This document shows, one piece after another, positions 34,204 to 47,067 of a DNA stretch of 64,000 bases. Position 1 is the first letter of the stretch. Each line of letters starts with the position of its first letter. This DNA is from Gymnopilus junonius (taxonomy: Eukaryota; Basidiomycota; Agaricomycetes; Agaricales; Galerinaceae). The notes beneath the pieces are model-generated. The model did no database searches, was not told the DNA's origin, and was given only the letters and a program-made list of their open reading frames with translations. The position numbers and the translations under genes are program-made. The stretch covers positions 186,001 through 250,000 of the forward strand of contig JADNYJ010000028.1 in assembly GCA_015501075.1 (NCBI GenBank), in the 5' to 3' direction.

Positions 34204-36308
34204 TTAAACATCTCCAGGAGAGACGGCTTCAGCTGCCTTCAAGGCAGTTTCAAAAGACTGGAGTAGAGTCACAGTATCTTCCATGCCGACGCTAATCCTG
34301 ACCAGCCCTGCCTCGACACCATATTGAGCTGCCCAATCCAATTCCGCAAAGTGGGCAAGAATGGTGAAGGGGCAAGCGAGGGTAAAGTTCGTGCCTAAAC
34401 TCGGACCCTTATAGCAAGGCAGGGCATCAAAGAAGGCTTTGGACGCAGCAATAGACGTAAACGTCAATGAGAACAAACCACCAAAGCCTCCTGTCTTGCC
34501 GTCTTCTGGATCGATGCTTTGAATGCGGCATGCGTCGTAGTTTTCGCGGGTGATGTATTTGGGATAATAGACTTCCTTGATGGCAGGAGAAGAGGTGTAT
34601 CCGCCCACGACGGACCTGGACCTGAGGAAGTCGCAGGCGGCCTCTGCGTTGGCATCGATGATGCGGATGCGATGCTTGAAGTCGCGTGAATTGCGTTCCA
34701 TGTAGATGGCATCTTCATCAAAATAGATATCATCTTCATAGTTATCGTTGAGATGGGCCTTCAACGCATCGTAATGGCGGCCCTTGGGGTTGAGGACGAG
34801 ACTAAAAGAAAGGGATGCTTAAGAACCCGGCAGTGCGATGGAGTAACAACAAGCACATACCTTCCGCCCATAACGTTAGATGCCCCGCTGAAGACCTTCG
34901 TAAGACTGCTGACGACAATGTCCGCGTGCGGCAGTACTTCGACGTTCACGTAATTCCCAACCGTCTCATCAACCACGATGAGGAAATCATATTGATCAGC
35001 CAGCGCTCGAAGTCGACGTAGATTTGGAGACCGTAGGAGAGGATTGGACGGGAACTCAGTGAAGAGTGCCAGAATCGGTGGCTTCGATGGGTCAAGCTTT
35101 GATTCTTCCTCAAGCATCTTCTCCAGCTCATCAATATCGCTGTCTGTGCCAAAACCAAAGAAACAGGAACCAGGACCCCATTTTTCCAGAACCTTCAACG
35201 TGTCAGCATATGGGAATCTGTTTCAGAGAAGACTCGGTCAGACTAATAAGTTTCGTAATGGTCGATGTAAGTACTCACCCAAAACATATACTTTTGGCAG
35301 GAGGTCGAACTGAGAGAGCCATGTTGTGCGCTGACCAAATGGAGGCCATTCCAGAAGGAAAGAGGTACACATCGTCAGCAGCAACGTCTGCAATGCCGCG
35401 CTTGCTAGGGCCGACAACTAGATCTTCCTTCTTCGCCTGTGTCGTCGCAGGAAAATGCGACGCGTTAGACGCATCTCTGACCAAAACACCCGCCACTCTG
35501 GATCGAAGGGTACGTTTGGCAAAGGAGGCAGCACTCAGAGGAAGGTTTCGTCCGAAGCGCTCCTCTAGGTACACAGAGTCCGGTGCCACATCCTCTGTAG
35601 CAGTGGGAGGTTGGGAAAGTTTATTTGCTGACGAGGAAGCGGACAGAGCTGCAGAACCTTTAGCCCCAGAATAATATCTGTGTGGGCCCTTGCGACTCAA
35701 CACCGGACTACTAGGCCGCTGCACGTTCGGAGAAGCGTTTGGAAGCAACGAGAGACATTTCTCCGCGAGACGACTTGAAATGCCTAAGCCTGTGTGCTGC
35801 CAAAACTGTTTGGCTATGGGGAAGGCATCACCGGGGAACAATACGATGTGGAGGTCCACGCATGAGCCGGTATTGCTGGACCTGTCCATCTTGGAGCCAT
35901 CGTTCTGCTGGTCCTCGGGGCAGATGAACAAATTCACGAGACGGGCGTTCACTGGCGACCCAATAGTAGCGGATCGACTTTCGATGAAGGACCGACAAAG
36001 TTCTGCTATCTTCTTGGTGGCGAAGAGCATGCACCTTTCCTTTCCAATCGCATACTTATGTTCACAAATCGCAGCGAGCTTGATTGAAGTAGATCAAGGC
36101 TCTGACGAGTATTAACAATCGTAGAACTCACTTTCTGGATGGTAAGATGAATAAAAAACCTGGGATAGCCAGTGGTCATGCTGTTTACCACCCTTTTGTC
36201 GCCTTCTTCATATCCAACGACGTCTCCCCAAGTCGGTAGAGAAACCGAAATCGCGTGAGGAGTATGAGGTGGGACAGCACATCCAACCGCAAGGTCTATT
36301 TCGCCCAT
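34204..36308 (-). CDS. STR2: cystathionine gamma-synthase (PLP-dependent)
   Basis: Start at 36308, four main exons joined in phase, stop at 34204. The N-terminal extension begins [20 protein letters not shown] and contains GYPRFFIH, as in fungal cystathionine gamma-synthases (yeast Str2, Neurospora Met-7). The fold-type I PLP domain shows [75 protein letters not shown] and the PLP-lysine motif [16 protein letters not shown]. The C-terminal domain includes [18 protein letters not shown] and [20 protein letters not shown]. The enzyme joins cysteine to an activated homoserine to make cystathionine in the transsulfuration route to methionine. No disruption was seen. Confidence 0.92.
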
Positions 36309-36671
36309 ATTCTATGCTCTTGGGAAGCTAAATGGACGGGAAGGAGGCGGAAGCAGCGAATCGAACAGAAAGGAGGAAAGGAATAGGGAAGAGAAGGGTA
36401 TGATAGCAGGAAAATGCAAAATCAAGTCATAATTTGGCGGTTTATTTCTGGCATCGGCCGCAAAATTTATCATCGGCCGCACGTCATCAGGTGTACCACA
36501 TTGGACGACAAGAAGCTGGAAAAAGATTATTCGAATAGCTACAAGGTAGGAACGTCCATGATAACGTAAAACAACAGAGATATGGCTACAGTTTACATAC
36601 AACGATTTACAAAAAGGAATACAGGGGTGAAAAAACATGGATTGAAACTTAAACTGCGGTGAAGAATTTCA
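36309..36671. other. promoter of cystathionine gamma-synthase gene and 3' region of SDS23
   Basis: About 360 bp between two minus-strand genes. Two nearly identical CATCGGCCGC motifs lie at about 36452 and 36472, 20 bp apart, and could be a protein-binding direct repeat. This is speculative. Confidence 0.4.
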
Positions 36672-38604
36672 TCATCCGACCGGTGACTCCTTCTTATGAA
36701 CACTCCGTCGACTCTCCTTCCTCGATAAACCCAGGTCAAGTGCAGGAATCCCTACAGGACTCCCGATGATGGATGGTGTGAGTGGGCTCGAGGTCACAAT
36801 AATGGGGCTTTGCCTGACCCCTGTCCGGCTGCTTGACCTGGAACGATTGAAAAAATCTCTTTCAGAGATTGATGACGACGTGGATGAGGCACGCCTGTGA
36901 CGCTGCATATGTGTTGGATCAACGTTCGGAACCTTGGCATATCGGGCAAAGAGTGAGAGGACTAAAATGAAAAGGTTAGACAAAATGAGAAAGAGGTATG
37001 AAAAATGCCTACTATCGACAACTGAAACGATACCGATAAGGTTACTCTGGAAAGAACCGCCATGGAAAGATGGTGACAACGTTGGAGAGGCGGCTCCGGA
37101 ATCCTTTGTTACAAAGACACGATGTGCATTGGCTTAAACTTGATCAGAAAAGGCGAGGGTAAGAGGCACAAGTAACAGTGAACTTACTAGCAAGGATCTT
37201 CTCTATCGTATACGATAGACGACTGGATGGGAATACGGAGTAAACTAGAAGAGTCAAACATATTTCTTGCGAAATCAGAAGGTTGGAATACCCACCAGGA
37301 TATTTGTCGGCACCATCAGTTGAACCTTCAGGCTCCTGTTGCGTTTGAAGTAAGAAATGAGTTGCCATCCGTCACAAGCTTTGTGTCTCACTTTGATATG
37401 CGCGATGAAGTGATGAAGGGGAGTGATCAAAATTTGGTTACTCTGAAATGGAACAACAATCTGAATTTGGTCAGCAGCGAGTGAAGGGGCAGGAGAATAT
37501 CCATACCTTTCCGATATCAGTGACGCTCACTGCACTGAGTAAGCTGCCATTATGCTCTTCCACCACAGCAATACTGCTGACTCCTTGCTCGCTCATCAGC
37601 TTCATGGCGTCCAGAATTGTTGCTGAAGACGGGGCTGCAACCACTGCCGTATTCAAGTTGGAAGAAGGAAGGGAAAGTGACTGAATGGGATTAGAGATAT
37701 ACTTCTGGAAAGATGGCGTTTCACGAGCATATGTGTCAAACCAGGACAGAAGACCTCGGTCAGAGACCGCTCCAACATAGTCTGCTGGATTGACGGATGA
37801 CTGAATGAGACCTGGAAGAGTGGGTGAGATTGGACGATTTGATTAGCGTAAAGGTCGCGAACATACATCTATGAGTTCCTCTTGAAAAGATTTCCAGTAA
37901 TGAAATCAAGTTCGCCTTATGCGGCAGTACAGCGATAGCGTTCTTATCAGAAAGATCTAAGGAAGCACCATGAGCAATGGTTAGCTCATAGGGTAGTAGG
38001 CATTGACTCACTGCTGACAAGATGCACAGGAACGCGACCAGCCTTAGCCGCAGTGACGATGTCATTAACACGTGGGTTGCCACGGAGGTCTTCAGGTAGC
38101 AATGTATGCCTCGTAGCCGCTAGAGTCAGGAAAGCATTAACGTCTGCGAACTGAGCAAGCAGTCAGTATTAGAACACGCTTCAGCTAAAGAATCGCATCA
38201 TACATCGAACAACCCAAGATATGGTTCCGCAACACCGGTTTCAGCAGGTGGAGATCTGACCGCAAGACAGGGGATGTCTTCAGCCAGTAGGAGCTGCAGA
38301 AATTAACAAACAGATAAGCAAAAGAGCCCTTACAGGAGTGTGAAGATAACGTACTTCACATGCATCTTCTACACTCGTCTCCGCATCTACAGCTACAATA
38401 CGCGAGTCAATAAGGTCTATAAGAGCACAATTCATCAGTCACAAGTCAAAAACAGCCACAACGTCGTACATGCAGCGCACCTCTCGCAAAGACCGTCCTC
38501 CAAGTCGTAATCCACTCTTCTATCTCGTCCTCGGAGGGTTGCACGAATGTCGGTTCCTTCCAACTTCCCGTCACAGACTGAGAAAGCCTTCTGCTACTAG
38601 ACAT
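36672..38604 (-). CDS. SDS23: SDS23/MOC1-family CBS-domain protein
   Basis: Start at 38604 (MSSSRRLSQSVTGSWKEPTF), about ten exons, stop at 36672. Four CBS motifs can be followed: SRIVAVDAETSVEDACE with LLLAEDIPCLAV; FADVNAFLTL and KAGRVPVHLVS with KNAIAVLPHKANLISLLEIF; TAVVAAPSSATILDAMKLMS with GVSSIAVVEEHNGSLLSAVS; and YSVFPSSRLSYTIEKILA with AHRVFVTKD and SNLIGIVSVVDILSLFARYA. The tail (MQRHRRASSTSSSISERDFF) is Ser/Arg-rich and probably phosphorylated. Sds23/Moc1 proteins in fission yeast modulate phosphatase activity, stress response and cell-cycle progression. All joins I checked are in phase. Confidence 0.88.
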
Positions 38605-41165
38605 GGACTAGAATATCAACCGAATGGGTTTCCCTTGAGAAAGCTAGGCCGCTATCGGTAGGGTTGAGTAAGATCATGAAGCAAGCCTGGAGCATGGTGG
38701 CTCCGGGTGAACGTGATCACAAGTGATCGAAGGATTATTTTGAGCAATCGTTTCAATCTCTGGGAAACTCTCCTTTCTCTTTTCAATGTTCTTGTATTTT
38801 TTCAGACCCGAAACTCTATGTAAAGTTTTTCATGGAAGCAGAGAAGAAGAAAGTCGGTCTTTTCTCGGGTGAGTTTTAGGCACCCAGCATGTGCGTTGTC
38901 ATCCATGGGTATCCAATTTAGAGGGTCAACAGTCTGACGCTATGACAGCGAACTATCTTTGAGCCTAACCTCCGTCGTTTCTATTCAGATCGACCGTCTT
39001 GTTCCTAGATAGAAGACTGGTCGTGGCTGGCGAATATGTTTCCTCCAAAAGCATTACGTGCTGACTGAAGAACACGCCGAATGTATGCCTCGGAAAAACT
39101 TGTAAATTTTGGATTGCAAAGCTGGTAGCAACATATTCAAAGCAAACTCTCACGGACGCAGACCTCGCAGCTCCTCACAGCTGGCGATCTATACCAAGAA
39201 CTTACAGAATTGGGTGGGTCATAGTACTTCTTTTTATATACATACAAAATCTACTCAAAGGGCAGTTTGCGGAGACGGTATACAGTGCTGTTCTCATTCA
39301 ATTTCTTCCAAAGAACTTTTCCACTTTGAGCCAGTCGGGATTTCTCTGGAGCATCATGTTCTCTCAGAGAGGCTGTTCTGGTCAATTCATTCTGTGCTTC
39401 GCCGACCTGCGTCCGTGTAATCTTTCGTCCGTCTAAGGCCCAGCTTGTCGTCTCGATATAGGGGCGTCATCAATGAAACATGCCTTACACGGTCTGCGCG
39501 TCATAAAAGTCTCCGCATCCATCTGGCTACGACTCTATTCAGGCTGGATTCTGGTCGTTTTATCAGGGCATATGGACTCGAATCCTTGGTGCCATCAGAG
39601 AAGGAATCGCTATACATTCTCCCTCAGAAATACCATTAATTAAGTACAGTATGTGTGGAAGTGTAGCTCGCTCTGTTCAAACTTACTACTAGCGAAAGCC
39701 CCCTATTATCTGATAATAATAAAAAGATTCGCCGTCTTCGGCTGTCCACGAACCGGAGACTTAAGCTCGTCGCTTATTTCCGCAGCTTGGTTGCCGTATT
39801 CCGAGCTAATAAAGGTGGAGATTCTTTCCAAGAATACACTGTGAAAGGCTTTAATGATGGTATGGTTTCAACTCTGTTTTAATGTCGGCGAAACTCAGTG
39901 ATTGACCTTGTAGGAATACCAGTGCTCCCACCCGCTTGATTTAGATATCGCCATTTCTGCAAGGAACCTCTATGCACTCTTGGGGGAACCTGCGCCATGT
40001 ACCGTCCACTGAATCAGAGCACACGCTATTCAAAGTGACATCGAATATCAACAAAGAGGAAATGCCATTTCTGTTTCCCAGAGAAGGACATAATTATTAC
40101 AACGGTTGTGACCTAGAGAAGGTAGCGCGTCGTCTTAATTAGCTCATCAGAACGAAGTCTGAAGAGGACGGATGGGAGGACCTTTATAAAGTCATTCTAT
40201 CAAAAAATGGGGTGAAGGTTATCCCAACTTCTAAGAATGCTCGCAGCTCCAGAAATCCCTTCTTAACCACGTAAACAGTGCGTGTACGATGACAAGAAGA
40301 TGGTGCTTGAGTGCCTCATTCCACGGAGATTACATTGGTCGTTCTGCAGCTGTTATTCTGCATAGCCGTAAACAGCGTGTTCAGTATCTTTTGTCTTCTC
40401 TTCGACCATGAGGTAGAATTATATTCTAGAGAAAAAAAAACAGGTAGCACACCAGAGACACGGGAGGGTCCCGCAATCCGTACTATCGGGTACTTCGGAC
40501 ATGGCGTGCCATGAGTGATATTTATTGAAATTGGGAAACCTTCTCCTGACGGGACATCGCACGCCAGTCTATCCAGGACCTTCAGAACATTCAAGTCCAG
40601 ACAACCGCTTGCGATTCTTCAATCTTTTTAGGAATGTTGGTTCCGAATATTTGAAGGCACGAGGAAAAAAGAATTGAAGGCCGCGTCAACCTTTTATCTT
40701 GATTGAGAGTTAGTGCAATTTAAATCAATCAAGATTTTATCAGACTATATATTCCCTTCAAGGACAAGGGCCTCTGTTACTCACACGTGGTGCCAATATT
40801 TCGATAAGTATCTCAGGCGAGGGTCATCGGAACGCGGGTAACTTGTTCGTTCATGGCTTTAGCGTCGAAAATGCCCGACTGATGGCCCTCGTGGTGTTCG
40901 GAAGCGAGTCCAGTGGAGAAACGGCAACACAGTTGCTGCGGTGCAATCGGTCCGCTTTTACGATACACATTCCCTACATTGAGAACATATTAATTCTGAG
41001 TGACGTGCATTGATCAGCTTACGGAAGATAGGAACATGAAGAAAGGCTCGGATTGGAATAGATCCCACTCTGGTCTATGTTCTACTGAACTCATATCTTT
41101 GTGAAGGCGGAGCCGCGGGGTTTTTGGCTATTCAGTGGATGCGGTAGAAGTAGTAGTAGATCCTG
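38605..41165. other. long intergenic stretch, no supported gene
   Basis: About 2.5 kb. Short frames such as 39109-39420 (+) and 40316-40594 (-) have no recognisable motifs and no convincing splice partners. Nothing suggests a transposon (no long terminal repeats, no reverse transcriptase motifs). Confidence 0.4.
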
Positions 41166-42100
41166 TCAAAAGGCCTTGATAATCAGTATTTCTATGTATG
41201 TCATCGGCATAACGAAAATATACAAACTTTCGCTTTCGGCGGTGTGCCTCCGCACTAAATCTTCCGCTCTGGACCAGCCGTTAAGAAGATCATCCCTAGC
41301 CTGAGCCTCCCACTCGCCGACAATGTTTTGCGGATAAGGCATGTACACCACTCTAGGGTCGGCGGACCAGGCAGTTTCATCACATGTTTCTGGGTCGTCA
41401 AAAATAACTAAAACTTTGAGTCTGCGACATCCCGACAGTATCGCACGTAAAGAGGCTTCGGTGGGTTGATTATGGCTGAGCCGTAAAGCCAAGTGGGTCA
41501 AATTAGAAAGTTTGGCAAGAGGTGGAATAACTGGGGCCGTTTGACGGGTCCAGAAAATGAGGTCGAGGTGTGTGATAGAGTCGTCCCAGACGTGATGAAT
41601 ATTAGGGTCCGGAAACAGAGAAAGAAAATGTTCGAGCTCAATTGAAAGTCGTCGTAAAGGAAGTGAGGATATTAAGGACGTGATTGTTCCAGTCCGGAAG
41701 CCCTGGACACCGAGGTAATCGACCCAGAAGGCAAGATCGGTTACACCTTTACAGATGCTGAGGACTTTGACCGCGTTTCTGGCGCTGACCGATACTGACA
41801 AGCAAAGTTTTTTCACATGAATAGTAAAAAACTCTGCTGGTAATGAGTTTATTGTCCTTAGGAAAAGGTGGGTATCGTTGGAGCCCAAGGCCACAATTTC
41901 ATAGATGGTCGGCTGAACCCTAGCACCGATACCATAACGGTCAGCAGTAAACAATGATCGCGGCAATGACCTCACCAAGAATGAACTCGTTTCGCAACCA
42001 ACACGAGTTGAAGTGCACTGCCTTGGTTGCGTTTGGCGGCGACCACGAAAATTTCGCGTTGGAGTTCGATGGGGAGCTCGTTGAACGGGAAGGAGCCCAT
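41166..42100 (-). CDS. F-box protein, Agaricomycete type
   Basis: Exon 1 is 42100-41976, the intron runs from GTGAGG at 41975 to the acceptor at 41920, and exon 2 is 41919-41166; together they encode 292 residues. The N-terminal F-box reads FNELPIELQREIFVVAAKR, then LQLVLVAKRVHSWVQPTIYE. The remainder has degenerate leucine-rich segments (LCLSVSVSARNAVKVLSICK, LPLRRLSIELEHFLSLFP, LSNLTHLALRLSHNQPT, LSGCRRLKVLVIFDDPE). This matches a large family of F-box proteins in mushroom genomes. They are thought to recruit substrates to SCF ubiquitin ligases; the target is unknown. Exon 2's frame stays open upstream to 42188, but only the spliced model restores the F-box. Confidence 0.75.
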
Positions 42101-45100
42101 GATCGACAGGAACTAAGGAGGTGAGAAAATCCTGAAAATTAATCTTCAACCGTTTGGTCATATCGATTGGGTCAAAAGGCAATTTCATTTGTCTTTTCAG
42201 CGAGAAATCACGTGGAGAAGCGAGAGTTCCTTGTTCCTACAGAGCTGGAAAAAGCGTTGTTCTCATCGCTTGATTACTCCTTTCCGTATATTTTCAAAGC
42301 CCATAAGTTCGACCTGGGAGCGGCGGAAGCAAGGCCGATGGGACATTTGTGTGCACAAGTGAAGAAGCTCTATACGGGTAAGTCATATTCTGCCGAGGTT
42401 TCTTATTGGTGCTTCACAGCTGTTCACAGGGATTGAATTATTGATGCTGAAGTATAGGTATGAATGAGGGACTGACTTGTACACAGATCACTATGCGTAA
42501 CTGTGTTCGCTCGGCGAATCAACAGAATAAAAGACTGACATGCCACAGTGCCAATGGATCTGATGGACGTGGAAGTTGCTTGAAGGTTTTGGAGTCACTG
42601 ATTCAGGTAAATGGGCAGACGTGAAGTGAAGCACGTCGGAACCTTGCATGCCATTATGGATTCCGCAGCCGTCCGACTCAATACAGCACCGAACTTCTTC
42701 CCTTCGACGAGAATTAGCCGTCTAGATGATGACTCATGCAGGCCAGAGATGCTTCGAGAGCCAAAATGGTGTTTCATTAGACGGAAGGGACCCTAGGTAG
42801 CTGTACCCTGGACAAAGAGCCCTCTTTTAGTTATGCCTGGGGCATAGCCCAGTTTGGATGTTCTATAAGGCAGGTTTCACATTCTGTCAAATGAACGAAC
42901 ATTAACAAGGTGGTGTTTTACGCACAGATGCTCTAGATTTCTTACTTTTACAAGATAAAGACGGCTTCTACTGGCAGGGCGTCAAACCTCAATTTTGGTC
43001 ACCGACCTAGATGTCTCAGTTTTGTCCTTGGCCCATGTGCTACGAAAGCGTGAGCAACAAATTTTTAAAGCGTAGGTGCACTCAAGCAAACTTGCGAGCC
43101 CAGGCTACTCTCATCTAGAGTAAATGAGGTGAGACGTTCAGAAATATCCAAAGGCAGCAGAGCAAACTCTGAGACCTACTTCTTGCCGATCGATTAAGAA
43201 TCCTCTCTGTCCTTCAGGGCATCTCCAAAATCAACGTCGCGTCGGTCGCCGTGGATGTCTGGCGGTTTCCACAGCCGGTTGAAGACTGTACCTGCCAGTG
43301 GCCCTATCTGCCTAGACAAATACAATGGCATTCAGGTGCTGCCTTGGGCCAGAGATCTTGTCCTCTTCATGATTGTCATATTGACTTGAACGAGCCGAAA
43401 TGGAGAAAGAAGGAAATCCCTGTGCCTAATACTCAGAGAGTCTAAATTTATCTGCTCGGAGATTCTGGGCACTCACTTGGCTTCGTGTGGCTGCTGCTTG
43501 TAAAGTGCTTTATGTTGGCTATGTTTAACGTTGTCTACGCGCAGAACAGACCTGTTGGACCCCACTTCTGTGTACCATCGAGGCTTTTGACTGATGATAT
43601 TGGTGAAACGACCTTCAAGCGTGATGTTTTTGGACACGATTCTATTGTTCCATGAGGCGTGGGCGGGAATTGACACGATCTGGAAACACTAGGCAAGAGG
43701 CTTTGGCTGAGTATGGTGATTTATAAGGGTCCTGTACTTGCTCCCTCGATTTGCCCTTGACGCAAGTCAAGTTGACTGAAAGCGCGTGGGAATCTCGCTC
43801 ATCTTGGTTGAAATGATTCAATTCAATTCAACGGTATTCTGTGTGTTTACTGCATTTAATTTCCTGCGAATGTCAGAAACTAGTATGAAATACATCTTAC
43901 ACTCTCAGGAAATTGAATTCCCTGACGTTCATGACTCCTGGTTTCAAGGGAACAGTAATGATATCGACGTCGTTGTCAAAGCTTTTTGCTAACAGCTAGT
44001 TGCAGACCTGACCTAAAAAATTCAAACTAGATTCCTATTCCGGTGTCAAGAAATGGAGAGCTCGCTTTGTAGCATTCCCGACTTGATCTTCGGAGCTCTA
44101 GTTTTCTTATGTCTGAAAAATGAACCACAGAACTACTAGCGGTAGTTCTGTGGTTCAGTGGCGAATTCACAGACCAGTGTTAAACATTTCCTTTTTAACA
44201 ACTTGAATGGATTTCAGTAAGAGGCGGACATCGTTTATGGCACGGCTAGGTCGACTTTTATGCTTAACGTCTGGTTAAGCGTCAATTCTCGATTCTGAAC
44301 CCTCATCACTAGCTTGTGGTCGTTCGTACGTATTATCCTGTATCATCGTATGGGACGAGACGATCTAATGTGCACAGAGTCAAACAACGGGTCCCTCTTT
44401 GGTCCCTCCATGCTTCGGTTCACTGAAGTTTAGTGTGACAGTATTTGGAATATTGGCGTTTTTGAAATTTCATTCTCATTCTCAAGATAAAATCTTTCGC
44501 TCCATAGGCTACCTTAAAGCATATAAAATGCAGGTTTGCTGGTTATCAATAGTTTCTAAAAAAGACCCTTTCTGAGTGATGTAAGGACTAGAATTTGTTG
44601 ATTCACCCAAACAACGGGTATCGTATTCTCAACACACCGGACGAGATCCCATTACTCCCTCTTTCAAGTAAAAACAACCTTCTGGTTGGCTCGCCAAAGC
44701 CAGTCATGTTGCAGAACCTTGGTAAGAGATCCGGACAACCGCGTTACGCAGGTGTTTCCAAGTTTGTGGTCCTCGTATTCGGCGATACCCTTTTCCCATC
44801 GTAACGGACCCACCAGGCCTTGGAGAACTTCGCCGAATCGTCATTCATTCCTTGTTGTGAACTGGGAGTGGTTGCTGGAAAGCCATGCTATTTTTAGATT
44901 TGAGGAAGGGACAACGAGATTCTAGCATGACTTGACAGTTTCAGTCGTCCTTGTAAGTTTCGTTCTAAATGTCAATTTCACTCAGAATTTGGTACAAATC
45001 TTAGAAGGATGGTCTAACTTGAAGGTAATATACTCTCTCCAAGTTTATACCTTGTGTCCCTAAGAAAAAGATGTGCGCTATACATACTCACAAGTAACTC

Positions 45101-45242
45101 TGACATCAAAATTAGCAATTGTATAATGTAACCATGACCGAAATTAAGTAGGTAGTGTAGTTACCAGTGCTTCGGATCAGGTGAACAATAACTTCTATCA
45201 GACTTTGAACAATGAGTCATTCGCCATTGGGGCTCGCTGGAG
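42101..45242. other. long intergenic stretch with one perfect hairpin
   Basis: About 3.1 kb without a supported gene. Frames such as 42167-42436 (+) and 43251-43445 (+) are short and unrecognised. The only clear structure is the inverted repeat at 44121-44157. Confidence 0.4.
44121..44157. repeat. perfect inverted repeat, 16-bp arms with 5-nt loop
   Basis: TGAACCACAGAACTAC (44121-44136), loop TAGCG, then GTAGTTCTGTGGTTCA (44142-44157). The arms are exactly complementary. It sits alone in a long noncoding stretch. Confidence 0.9.
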
Positions 45243-45248
45243 TATAAA
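45243..45248 (+). promoter_or_regulatory. TATA box upstream of the gene at 45430
   Basis: GTATAAAGAG lies about 185 bp before the ATG at 45430. A pyrimidine-rich leader at about 45300-45425 follows, which fits a strongly expressed fungal gene. Confidence 0.5.
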
Positions 45249-45429
45249 GAGAAGAACGGAATGCGCGTACTAGCTTCACCCCTTCACCCCAGCCTAGTAG
45301 TTCTGCCCAGGACCGGTTCCTTCCTTATTTTCATTTCTTCTCTTCTCTTCAAAAACTTTCTTTCCAGTTCCTCCAACACTGCGTGTTGTCTTTTTCAAAT
45401 AGTAACCTCCAGTTCTATCCTTCTTCAAA

Positions 45430-47067
45430 ATGTTCTCGAAACTGTTGACGTCCTCCGCTCTCGTCTTGGCTCTTTCTCTCCAGGCTCAAGCGCATGCCGC
45501 CGTTGCTCCTGCTCTCGGTGTTTCTGGGACCCCTGTTCGGAACGATGTTAAGCGCCCGAGCACTGCGCAACCTTGTGGTGCTGGCGCAAACATTGCGTCG
45601 GAGATCGACTCTTCCACAGCTGTGACTGCTGCTGCTGATGGCACCTTTGATACAACGGCCATCGACTTCAACGCGTACGTGTCTTCGACTGTTGTTCCGT
45701 TTGCGCTCTTTTGATGGAACTCGGATCTCTAGAGGTACAGATGGTTCGAGACAGTTCACTGCCAAGGTCGACGCGACCGGAACTGGTAAAAGTTTCGTAG
45801 CTGCGACTATCACCACAAACGGCGATGGGGTGGGTTTTCATTCCCTTTTCATTGGCCCGAGTTCATTGAATTGATTTATTGTTCTCCGTTCTTCAGAATC
45901 CGACCTCCGTGGGATCTCAACCTCTCGTTGCTAAACTCCCAGCCGGAACTAAATGCACAGGAGGAGCCACTGGGAACAAGTGTCTTGTCGTGAGTAAACT
46001 CTTAATGTAGCAAGAAGAATTCCGAACTAAGGTATTGAATCAATAGCAATTCGTGAGTACGGCAGGCTTCGGTAACTGCCTGGTAGTTGCCCAAGGGGCG
46101 AGTGGTGCGGCCTCTGCTGCTGCCCCTACAGCTAGCGCAGCTACGGCTGGCAATGCTGCTGCCAACGCTGCAGCTGCTGGTACTGGAGCAGCCGCTGCTA
46201 ATGCCGCCTCCAACGCTGCTGCCGCTAAGGGGACCACAACCAAGAAAGCTGGGGCGAAGAAGGTCAAGAAAGCTAAGAAGGCCAATGCGGCAGTCAAGAA
46301 ACAGCGGGTAAGTCAAGTTGCTATACATGATTTGACTTTCGCCCACCTAGTATGTTTTATTTCTTTCAGGATCTAACCCTCTTCGAAGACCAGGCTCCTG
46401 ATTTCGCTGATGTCTCTTCCGCTGATGCTGCTTCTGCCACCGACTCCACCGCCGCTTCCACTGCCACCGATGTTGCCGACGCTACTTCCACCGACACCGC
46501 CGCTGCTGCTTCTTCCACTGATAGCGCCGCTGCCACCGCCTCAACTGCTGCTGCAGGTGCTAAGAAGACGAAGAAGGGCAAGAAAGCTAAGAAAACGAAG
46601 AAAGCAAAGAAGGTAAGCTGTCTGCAAGGCGTTAGGCAAAAGGATACGACTCACTGACAACACATACTTGACTAGGCTGCTGCTGCTGCCGCCGCTTCCT
46701 CCTCTGCCGCTGCCGCCGCTGCCACCGACTCTGCTGCCATCGCTGCCACTGATTCCGCTGCTGCTGCCACTGTTACCGATTCCGCTGCTGCTGCCACTGC
46801 CACTGTCGATTCAACTTTTACCAATGCTGCTGATGCGCCGTCTACTGAGGACCCTGCTGCCACTGAGGATGTATCTGCCCGTGCGGAGGAACCTATGAGG
46901 AAGAGAGTAAGAAAAGTTTTCGTTCTTGGATTGATTGCCTCTTTGCTCACCTCAGACTTCTGCAGGCTGGGACCACCGCTGCGCGTGCACTCATGTACGA
47001 TCTCGAGGACCGAGATGAGGACGTAGTTGTGGTCAGACGCGGTGCCTTCAACTGGATCTGGGCTTAA
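45430..47067 (+). CDS. secreted protein with Ala/Ser/Thr- and Lys-rich low-complexity repeats
   Basis: Start at 45430 with a signal peptide (MFSKLLTSSALVLALSLQAQ, then AHAAVAPALG). The first two exons hold a Cys-containing domain (QPCGAGANIASEID, VAKLPAGTKCTGGATGNKCL, VSTAGFGNCLVVAQG) that resembles Egh16/Gas1-like secreted proteins of fungi. Three further exons each consist of an Ala/Ser/Thr/Asp-rich stretch, and two of these close with a Lys block (TTKKAGAKKVKKAKKANA; AKKTKKGKKAKKTKKAKK). The last exon ends VVVRRGAFNWIWA before the TAA at 47065-47067. Repeated exon layout suggests growth by duplication. A cell-wall or surface role is inferred from composition. Exon ends are approximate. Confidence 0.7.

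Noticed and set aside
41166..42188. Uninterrupted 340-codon frame taken as a single-exon gene
   Set aside because: Its first 90 codons are Arg/Pro-rich and unlike any domain. Splicing at 41975/41920 from the ATG at 42100 recovers a proper F-box.
46040..46950. Long Ala/Val-rich frames on the minus strand and Pro/Leu-rich frames on the plus strand
   Set aside because: These are alternate readings of the GCT/GCC-repeat exons of the secreted Ala/Lys-rich gene, not separate genes.
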